Source: CAYJGN01 sp964369635 (lineage in GTDB: Bacteria > Bacillota > Clostridia > Oscillospirales > Ruminococcaceae). From it: a DNA stretch of 14,625 nt. Under the pieces are notes generated by a model. It had not been told where the DNA came from. It did not search any database and worked only from the letters and a program-made list of their open reading frames with translations. Shown piece by piece: positions 1 to 5,414 of the stretch. The position numbers and the translations under genes were made by a program. The DNA lies in assembly GCA_964369635.1 (NCBI GenBank), contig CAYJGN010000046.1, positions 1 to 14,625 on the forward strand, given 5' to 3'. The stretch's first letter is position 1; each line of letters starts with the position of its first letter.

Positions 1-43
1 TATGTTACGCTAAGTTTAATCAGTTAAATGAAAGGGGATTATT

Positions 44-466
44 ATGGACAATCAAAACAGCTCAAACAAAAACACCGTTCTTTATGCGATCTATATTATT
101 TTTTTCATCGTCGTTGTGGCTCTATCGGGTTTTGCTATAATCCAGTTTCGGTATCTTCAATCTTCAACTTATGACTCGCTTTATGGCACTCTCACATTGC
201 TTACATATATTATATTCGGCGCTTTTATCGCCGTCGAACGACCTGTTTCAAAAAACGCTGCAAAAATGCCAAAATTCATTATAAGGATAGCTGCGGCTAT
301 CATACTTATAGCCCTCTTCTTCTTGCCCTATTATTTCTTTTCTTTTTTTGGCAGCGCACTTCACTTTTTCAACCATGTGCATATTTTTATCTCCGCTGGA
401 TATCTGCTCAGTGCCGCTGTTATAGATTTTATTTCAGAAAAAACGGATAAAATGCAAGAATATTAA
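44..466 (+). CDS. Small four-helix integral membrane protein, unknown function
   Basis: 140 residues. A hydrophilic N-terminus (about 1-10) rich in Asn, Ser and Lys is followed by four strongly hydrophobic stretches at about 12-33, 47-64, 79-98 and 106-128, so this is an integral membrane protein with four probable helices and a charged C-terminus (EKTDKMQEY). The ATG is preceded by AGGGG at 33-37 with normal spacing, which supports this start. I see no catalytic motif and do not recognise the family. The gene ends at a strong intrinsic terminator (471-515), and secA has its own promoter beyond it, so it appears to be a separate unit or the last gene of an operon that begins left of the window. 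No function is proposed. Confidence 0.8.
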   Translation: MDNQNSSNKNTVLYAIYIIFFIVVVALSGFAIIQFRYLQSSTYDSLYGTLTLLTYIIFGAFIAVERPVSKNAAKMPKFIIRIAAAIILIALFFLPYYFFSFFGSALHFFNHVHIFISAGYLLSAAVIDFISEKTDKMQEY

Positions 467-470
467 ATCC

Positions 471-515
471 AGAGAGAAGGCAGAAGAAAAAAACCTGCCC
501 TCTCTTTTTTTATTT
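471..515 (+). terminator. Intrinsic terminator after the small membrane protein gene
   Basis: An imperfect stem pairs AGAGAG (471-476) with CTCTCT (500-505) and GGCAG (479-483) with CTGCC (495-499), with a two-A bulge on the left side. A run of T with one A (505-515) follows at once. It lies 5 nt after the stop codon and separates this gene from the secA promoter. Confidence 0.85.
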
Positions 516-527
516 ACCCGCTTTTGT

Positions 528-556
528 TTGACAAAAAATCGACTTAAAGGTAAAAT
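528..556 (+). promoter_or_regulatory. Sigma-A-type promoter of secA
   Basis: A perfect TTGACA (-35) at 528-533 is followed after exactly 17 nt by TAAAAT (-10, five of six consensus) at 551-556. Transcription would start near 563, giving a leader of about 30 nt that holds the ribosome binding site AGAGGG (583-588), 5 nt before the secA ATG. Confidence 0.85.
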
Positions 557-593
557 AATATAATAGGCAAAATATGATTTAAAGAGGGAAACA

Positions 594-3332
594 ATGGGAC
601 TTATTGATAAAATATTCGGAAACTACTCAAAACGCGAGCTTAAAAGGGTAGAGCCAATAGCGCAACGTGTGCTTGATTTAGAAAAGAAATACAAGGCGAT
701 GGATGAGCAGACGCTCAAAAGCCAGACTGAAATATTAAAGGGTCGTCTTGCGAATGGCGAAACGCTCGATGATATCCTACCCGAAGCTTTCGCTACCTGT
801 AGAGAAGCGGCAGATAGGGTTTTATCTATGCGCCATTTTAAGGTGCAGATTATAGGCGGTATCGTTCTTCATGGCGGTCGTATTGCCGAGATGAAAACCG
901 GTGAGGGTAAAACCCTTGTCGCAACACTTGCGGTTTATCTGAATGCCCTTTCTGGAAACGGCGTTCATGTTGTTACCGTCAATGATTATCTCGCTACTCG
1001 TGATAGCGAGTGGATGGGCAAACTCTATAACTACCTCGGACTCACTGTCGGTCTTAATATAAGCGGCATGGAGCCCGCCGATAAGCAAAAAGCTTATAAC
1101 AGCGATATAACTTACGGAACAAACAATGAGTTTGGCTTTGATTATCTGCGCGATAATATGGTTATATATAAAGAGAGAAAAGTTCAAAGAGGGCATAATT
1201 TTGCCGTTGTCGATGAGGTTGACTCAATTCTTATCGACGAGGCGAGAACTCCTCTTATAATAAGTGGTCAAGGTGATAAAAGCACCGAGCTTTATGCGCA
1301 GGTTAATAGGTTTGTCAAATACCTCAAAAAGACAAAAGTTACAGAGCTCGATACAAAAGCCGATACAGATGAGCTTGAAGGCGATTATATCGTCGATGAA
1401 AAAGCAAGAACCGCAACCCTTACCGCTGCTGGTGTGAAGAAAGCAGAGCAGAATTTCTCACTTGAAAACCTAATGGACACCGAGAATATGACAATTCTCC
1501 ACCATATAAACCAAGCTCTCTCAGCGCATGGAATTATGCAAAGAGATGTTGACTATATCGTTCGAGATGGCGAGGTTATTATAGTTGATGCTTTCACCGG
1601 TCGTCTTATGATTGGTAGACGCTATTCAAACGGTCTTCATCAGGCTATTGAGGCTAAAGAGTCTGTGAAAGTTCTTCGTGAGAGCAAAACCCTCGCTACC
1701 ATAACATTCCAAAACTACTTTAGAATGTATAAAAAGCTATCGGGTATGACAGGTACTGCCCTTACCGAAGAGCAGGAGTTTGCAGATATCTATAATCTCG
1801 ACTGTATTGAAATTCCAACGAATAAACCACTTGCAAGAACAGACCTCGATGATTCTATATACAAAACAGAAAACGGCAAACTTCGCGCTGTTGTCGAGCA
1901 GGTTATCGAGTGCAACGAGCGCGACCAACCTGTTTTGGTCGGTACTGTTGCGATTGATAAGAGTGAGCTTATCTCAAAGATGCTCTCGAAGCGCGGAATA
2001 AAGCATAATGTTCTAAACGCAAAGCTTCATGAAAAAGAGGCATATATAGTTGCGCAGGCGGGTAAACCGGGCGCCGTTACTATCGCTACCAACATGGCAG
2101 GACGTGGTACCGATATCGTACTTGGTGGTAATGCCGATTTCCTCTCGAAAAACGAGATGGCAAAACAGGGACTTTCTGATGATGAGATATATAACGCAAC
2201 CTCATTCTTCGAAACCGATGACGAAACTATCCTCCTGCATAGAGCGCTCTATGCAAAACTGCTTGAAAAATATAGAGTAGAGATAGCTCCAGATGCTAAA
2301 AAAGCGCTCGAGAGCGGCGGTCTTTTTATAATAGGTACCGAGCGCCATGAATCAAGGCGAATTGATAACCAGCTCCGCGGCCGTTCAGGCCGTCAGGGAG
2401 ACCCCGGTGCTTCGAGATTTTTCATCTCACTTGAGGACGATCTGCTTCGTCTTTTTGGCGGCGAGCGGGTAACCTCTGTTATGAACTTTTTAAAAGTCGA
2501 TGAAGATACCCCGATAGAAGCAAAGATGCTAACAGGACAGATAGAGGGAGCACAGCGCAAAATCGAGGGTAAAAACTACCAGATAAGAAAGAACGTTTTA
2601 AACTACGACGATGTTATGAACAAGCAGCGTGAGATTATCTATGGTCAGCGCGGCTCGGTGCTTGATAATAAGGATATTAAAGAAAATATCCTCTCGATGC
2701 TCGAAGAGAGCGTTTCGGCAACTGTTTCACAGTATGCAAATGCGCAAGCTCTCCCGGATGATTGGAACCTTGAGGGTCTTCGCGACTACTACCGTGGCCT
2801 TCTCACAACTGATACCGATTTTAGATATAAAGATATAAACGAGATAGCAGAACTCTCGACCGATGATATTGTAAATACCCTTACCGACAGAGCAAAAGAG
2901 CTCTATGAGAAGCGCGAGGCTGAATATGGCGAGCAGATTATGCGTGAGCTTGAGCGGGTTATTCTGCTTCGAAACGTCGATTCTAAGTGGATGGATCATA
3001 TAGACGCTATGGATGAGCTTCGCCGTGGTATCCATCTTCGTTCATATGGTCAGCGCGATCCTGTTGTTGAATATCGTATCGAGGGATTTGAGATGTTTGA
3101 CGCTATGGTAAACTCTATTCGCGAAGATACCGTCAAGATGGTGCTTACAGCGAAAGTTAATGTGAACAGTGGGCCAAAACGCGAGCAGGTCGCAACTGAA
3201 ACAAAGACGATGGAAGCAGGAGCTGTTCGCAAACCTGTTACGACCGAGAAAAAAATCGGCAGAAATGAGCCTTGCCCTTGCGGTAGTGGCAAGAAATACA
3301 AACAGTGCCACGGAAAAACTGCGGGACAATAA
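594..3332 (+). CDS. secA: SecA, preprotein translocase ATPase
   Basis: 912 residues, a full-length SecA: the cytosolic motor that binds preproteins and drives them through SecYEG by ATP hydrolysis. Visible landmarks in order are the N-terminal helix (about 1-20), Walker A AEMKTGEGKT (98-107), the DEVD box (207-210) followed by SILIDEARTPLIIS, the GMTGTA motif, the second nucleotide-binding fold with TNMAGRGTDIVLGGN, the RGRSGRQGDPG arginine-finger region, the helical scaffold/wing region with WMDHIDAMDELR, and a C-terminal SEC-C zinc motif with C894, C896, C905 and H906. That tail binds zinc and, in the family, SecB or ribosomes. Start is supported by AGAGGG 5 nt upstream and the usual MGLIDKIFG opening. 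Downstream the usual Firmicute partner prfB is absent; an acetyltransferase gene follows after 26 bp, probably on the same transcript. Confidence 0.98.
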   Translation: MGLIDKIFGNYSKRELKRVEPIAQRVLDLEKKYKAMDEQTLKSQTEILKGRLANGETLDDILPEAFATCREAADRVLSMRHFKVQIIGGIVLHGGRIAEMKTGEGKTLVATLAVYLNALSGNGVHVVTVNDYLATRDSEWMGKLYNYLGLTVGLNISGMEPADKQKAYNSDITYGTNNEFGFDYLRDNMVIYKERKVQRGHNFAVVDEVDSILIDEARTPLIISGQGDKSTELYAQVNRFVKYLKKTKVTELDTKADTDELEGDYIVDEKARTATLTAAGVKKAEQNFSLENLMDTENMTILHHINQALSAHGIMQRDVDYIVRDGEVIIVDAFTGRLMIGRRYSNGLHQAIEAKESVKVLRESKTLATITFQNYFRMYKKLSGMTGTALTEEQEFADIYNLDCIEIPTNKPLARTDLDDSIYKTENGKLRAVVEQVIECNERDQPVLVGTVAIDKSELISKMLSKRGIKHNVLNAKLHEKEAYIVAQAGKPGAVTIATNMAGRGTDIVLGGNADFLSKNEMAKQGLSDDEIYNATSFFETDDETILLHRALYAKLLEKYRVEIAPDAKKALESGGLFIIGTERHESRRIDNQLRGRSGRQGDPGASRFFISLEDDLLRLFGGERVTSVMNFLKVDEDTPIEAKMLTGQIEGAQRKIEGKNYQIRKNVLNYDDVMNKQREIIYGQRGSVLDNKDIKENILSMLEESVSATVSQYANAQALPDDWNLEGLRDYYRGLLTTDTDFRYKDINEIAELSTDDIVNTLTDRAKELYEKREAEYGEQIMRELERVILLRNVDSKWMDHIDAMDELRRGIHLRSYGQRDPVVEYRIEGFEMFDAMVNSIREDTVKMVLTAKVNVNSGPKREQVATETKTMEAGAVRKPVTTEKKIGRNEPCPCGSGKKYKQCHGKTAGQ

Positions 3333-3358
3333 TTTCAGCAGTTGGCAGAGGTGAATTT

Positions 3359-3973
3359 ATGATAAAGAGCAAAGAGGACTATAAAGAGTATTTAAAAGCG
3401 GATAGACTTGCCCTTCAGGTCAACAAAAAATGGCCTGAATGGCATGATAACGTTATGATTATGCTCTCTTCCCCATCCTACAAATTCCAAAAGATGCTGC
3501 GCAAACTCGAATACTACATGAATTGCAAAAATACCCCGCTATATAAACCATACCTTATCTATCTGCGGTACCGTTTCAAGGCGCTCTCGATTAAATATGG
3601 CTTCACCATACCGCCAAATGTTTTTGGCAAGGGGCTTTGTATCGTTCATTATGGTAGTATAGTCGTATCAAGGCATGCTAAAATCGGCGATAACTGCGTT
3701 TTGCACAATGAAGTTGGCATCGGAGGTACCGAGGACGGCAGAGCCGCAACTATCGGCGACAACTGCTTTATAGGCCCTGGTGTTAAAATCATCACCGAGG
3801 TAAAACTCGGAAACAATATATCAATTGGGGCAAATTCTGTCGTTAATAAAGATTTCCCCGAAGATAACATGACAATAGCCGGAGCGCCCGCAAGAAAGGT
3901 CTCGGATAACAACAGCCTCGAGCATATATGGTGGGTATACGGAGAACGACCGACACCCGCCAGTGACGTATAA
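3359..3973 (+). CDS. Left-handed beta-helix acetyltransferase (serine acetyltransferase-like)
   Basis: 204 residues. An alpha-helical, Lys- and Tyr-rich N-terminal part (about 1-80) precedes a hexapeptide-repeat beta-helix (about 88-185): repeats of the type IGDN-C, IGGT, IGPGV, LGNNISIGANSVV, ending in the family closing motif IAGAPARKV. Such enzymes move an acetyl group from acetyl-CoA to a hydroxyl or amine; the catalytic His is probably the one in IVHYGS. The repeats resemble CysE, but the N-terminal half is not the typical CysE helical domain, so an O-acetyltransferase for a glycan or small molecule is as likely as cysteine synthesis. An upstream in-frame ATG at 3305 would overlap the secA end; the ATG at 3359 is preferred because AGAGGTG sits 5 nt before it (3347-3353). 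Probably co-transcribed with secA. Confidence 0.85.
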   Translation: MIKSKEDYKEYLKADRLALQVNKKWPEWHDNVMIMLSSPSYKFQKMLRKLEYYMNCKNTPLYKPYLIYLRYRFKALSIKYGFTIPPNVFGKGLCIVHYGSIVVSRHAKIGDNCVLHNEVGIGGTEDGRAATIGDNCFIGPGVKIITEVKLGNNISIGANSVVNKDFPEDNMTIAGAPARKVSDNNSLEHIWWVYGERPTPASDV

Positions 3974-4004
3974 GTGGAGAGAGCGAAATTTTACCAAATA
4001 ATTA

Positions 4005-4025
4005 AAATGGTGATGATCGCCATTT
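4005..4025 (+). other. Short hairpin without U-tract after the acetyltransferase gene
   Basis: AAATGGTGA (4005-4013) pairs with TCGCCATTT (4017-4025) with one G-U pair and a 3-nt loop. No T-run follows on the + strand, so it is not a standard intrinsic terminator by itself. It sits directly left of element A and could protect the 3' end of the transcript, or be a degenerate extra arm of that element. Confidence 0.45.
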
Positions 4026-4030
4026 ACTAG

Positions 4031-4133
4031 ACGGTTCCGACCGCCGCCAAACCGCCAGATGGCGGTTTTTCTTTTGCAGAGTAAAAGAAAAAAGTCGAGC
4101 GAAGCTCGACTTTGGCGGCGGACGGTACAACCC
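4031..4133 (+). repeat. Element A: four-way-junction palindromic element, also a bidirectional terminator
   Basis: Outer stem: CCGCCGCCAAA (4041-4051) pairs with TTTGGCGGCGG (4111-4121), extended outward imperfectly (CGG/CCG after one mismatch). Inside are three successive hairpins: AAACCGCC/GGCGGTTT (4049-4056/4061-4068); TTTTTCTTTT/AAAAGAAAAA (4066-4075/4083-4092); and AAAGTCGAGC/GCTCGACTTT (4091-4100/4104-4113, loop GAA). Hairpin bases at the junction overlap slightly, so not all pairs can form at once. The first hairpin followed by TTTTTCTTTT reads as an intrinsic terminator for the + strand acetyltransferase; the third, read on the - strand and followed by T6-C-T4, reads as a terminator for the EamA gene. 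The right edge carries GGCGG then ACCC, as in elements B and C. Confidence 0.75.
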
Positions 4134-4248
4134 TTCTTTTTGGCGGTAGACTTACCAATCTCCCTTTGGTGGCGCCTTCTACCACACTTCATTTTGGTGA
4201 TGTTTTCGCACAACCAGCTTTTCGGCGGCAAATTTCACAAATTCTCTA
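4111..4248 (+). repeat. Degenerate tandem repeat of about 28 bp, five units
   Basis: Five adjoining units begin at 4111, 4139, 4165, 4193 and 4221 (spacing 28, 26, 28, 28). Each starts TTTGGYGG or a close variant (TTTGGTGA, TTCGGCGG) and carries ACAAC or ACCAY-like sequence 15-17 nt after the unit start, then a pyrimidine-rich end. The first unit begins with the right arm of element A. There is no spacer between units. The period is not a multiple of three, so a protein repeat is unlikely. From 4249 to the end of the EamA gene at 4291 I see nothing further. Confidence 0.55.
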
Positions 4249-4290
4249 TTCTATTTTAGAAAGCGAAATCATAAAACAACTAAACCATCC

Positions 4291-5169
4291 TCACTTTCTT
4301 CTCTTAAACAAAAACTCAAGCTTAGTTTCACTGATTATAACCGCTATGAATATAACCACAAATCCAAGCGCGATTCGCCCCGTTATCCTCTCTCCAAACA
4401 ACAAAACCGAGAACGCAACCCCAAATACCGATTCTAAACTGAGCAGAATTGAAGCGGCGGCGGGCGAGGTATATTTTTGTCCGATATTTTGAAGGAGCAA
4501 TCCTCCCGCAGAACAAAGTGCCGCGAGATAGCCGATTGAGAACCAAACATCGCTGTTCCAAGTAACCACCGTTGCCTCGCTTACTGTAAAAATAGAAACT
4601 ATCCCTGAATAAAGCGCTACAAAGAAAAACTGCATAATAGTTGCAACCACTGGATCATTTTCACGAAAAAGCACCGATACCGCAACGATATGCGCTGCAA
4701 AGAAAAATCCTCCGAGAAGCGTTGCGGCATCGCCAAATTCAATAGTAAAGCTTCCTGATAGTGAGACAAGCCCTATGCCAAGCAGTGTTAGTAGCGCTGC
4801 AGCAATATTGAATTTATCAGGGCGTCCCCTGCCAATTAACCAATATATAATCGGCACAATTACGCAATAAACCGCAGTTAAAAAGGCATTTTTTGAAGGA
4901 GTTGTATCGGTTATTCCGATAGTTTGAGTAAAGAACGCAAGGAATAGAAGAAGTCCGGCAAATGCACCTTTCTTTAAATAGTCAAAGTTAATAACTTTCA
5001 GTTTCCAGGTAAATGCCAACGATAGTATAATCGTTGCAAGAAGAAACCTCACTGTTAGAAGAAGTGATGGCGGGATTAGCTCAACTGTATCTTTAACCAT
5101 AACAAAAGAACTGCCCCAGATAATCGCAGCTGTTAGAAGTGCTAAGTTTGGATACAATTTATTTTTCAT
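4291..5169 (-). CDS. EamA-family (drug/metabolite superfamily) transporter
   Basis: 292 residues, almost all hydrophobic, with about ten predicted membrane helices in two repeats of five: the usual size and layout of a double EamA-domain permease. Family-like features are the N-terminal IWGSSFVMVKDTVE stretch with a following RFLLA, and in the second half SILLSLESVFGV followed by LFGERIT, the usual end of the second EamA repeat. The C-terminus is short and basic (FKRRK). Substrates in this family include amino acids, nucleotides, amines and drugs; nothing here tells which. GGGG at 5175-5178 lies 5 nt before the ATG. Element B sits immediately upstream, so it would be in the 5' leader if the gene is transcribed from the cinA side. 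Element A on the other side can act as its terminator. Confidence 0.9.
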   Translation of the reverse strand: MKNKLYPNLALLTAAIIWGSSFVMVKDTVELIPPSLLLTVRFLLATIILSLAFTWKLKVINFDYLKKGAFAGLLLFLAFFTQTIGITDTTPSKNAFLTAVYCVIVPIIYWLIGRGRPDKFNIAAALLTLLGIGLVSLSGSFTIEFGDAATLLGGFFFAAHIVAVSVLFRENDPVVATIMQFFFVALYSGIVSIFTVSEATVVTWNSDVWFSIGYLAALCSAGGLLLQNIGQKYTSPAAASILLSLESVFGVAFSVLLFGERITGRIALGFVVIFIAVIISETKLEFLFKRRK

Positions 5170-5192
5170 CTATTCCCCATTTCTCTCTCACC

Positions 5193-5298
5193 CCGCCGCC
5201 CGCACCTAACGCATTATATGCGTTCACAGCCACAAATGTGGCTGTCCGCCGATTTGTAAATCGGCGAAGTGCGGGCGGGCGGCATCTGCATTCTACCC
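5193..5298. repeat. Element B: four-way-junction palindromic element
   Basis: A GC-rich outer stem pairs CGCCCGCAC-side bases 5196-5205 with 5269-5278 (ten pairs), then, after a one-base bulge at 5279, 5193-5195 with 5280-5282. Inside are three consecutive perfect hairpins: AACGCAT/ATGCGTT (5208-5214/5218-5224), ACAGCCAC/GTGGCTGT (5226-5233/5238-5245) and CGCCGATT/AATCGGCG (5247-5254/5259-5266), with 3-4 nt loops. The right edge runs GGCGGC, then ten bases, then CTACCC ending at 5298. It lies between the cinA-like gene and the EamA gene. It lacks U-tracts, so it is not an ordinary terminator. Confidence 0.75.
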
Positions 5299-5414
5299 TT
5301 TCCTCAAACCATTCTTCCTAACTATTTATATCAAAGATATATTTTAAACATTCGTTTTGAATTTCAATAGTGCATATCAGAGCTTTGCCATATAATATAT
5401 TCTCCGTGAGTTTA
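5299..5414. other. A/T-rich intergenic stretch with no clear feature
   Basis: Between element B and the end of the cinA-like gene there is no open reading frame of note and no strong hairpin with a U-tract. On the - strand a weak TTGAAA and TAAAAT pair with only 15 nt between them could be a promoter for the EamA gene, but the spacing is poor. I make no firm call. Confidence 0.3.

Noticed and set aside
822..1196. - strand 124-codon frame inside secA
   Set aside because: It is antisense to highly conserved SecA motifs, has no ribosome site or recognisable domain, and is a typical shadow frame.
3305..3358. In-frame ATG at 3305 as start of the acetyltransferase
   Set aside because: It lies inside the secA zinc-tail codons and has no ribosome site; the ATG at 3359 has AGAGGTG 5 nt upstream.
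4111..4248. Possible CRISPR array because the repeat period is 26-28 bp
   Set aside because: The units adjoin each other with no unique spacers and are degenerate; no cas genes are present.
4112..4492. 126-codon + strand frame crossing element A, the tandem array and the end of the EamA gene
   Set aside because: It has no ribosome site and no family resemblance, the repeat period is not a multiple of three, and it overlaps a well-supported membrane protein gene.
5193..5283. Cloverleaf fold of element B taken as a tRNA or a known riboswitch
   Set aside because: There is no T-loop consensus, no anticodon-arm pattern and no 7-bp acceptor with a discriminator. The three inner arms share no sequence with the other copies at places where a ligand-binding RNA would be conserved.
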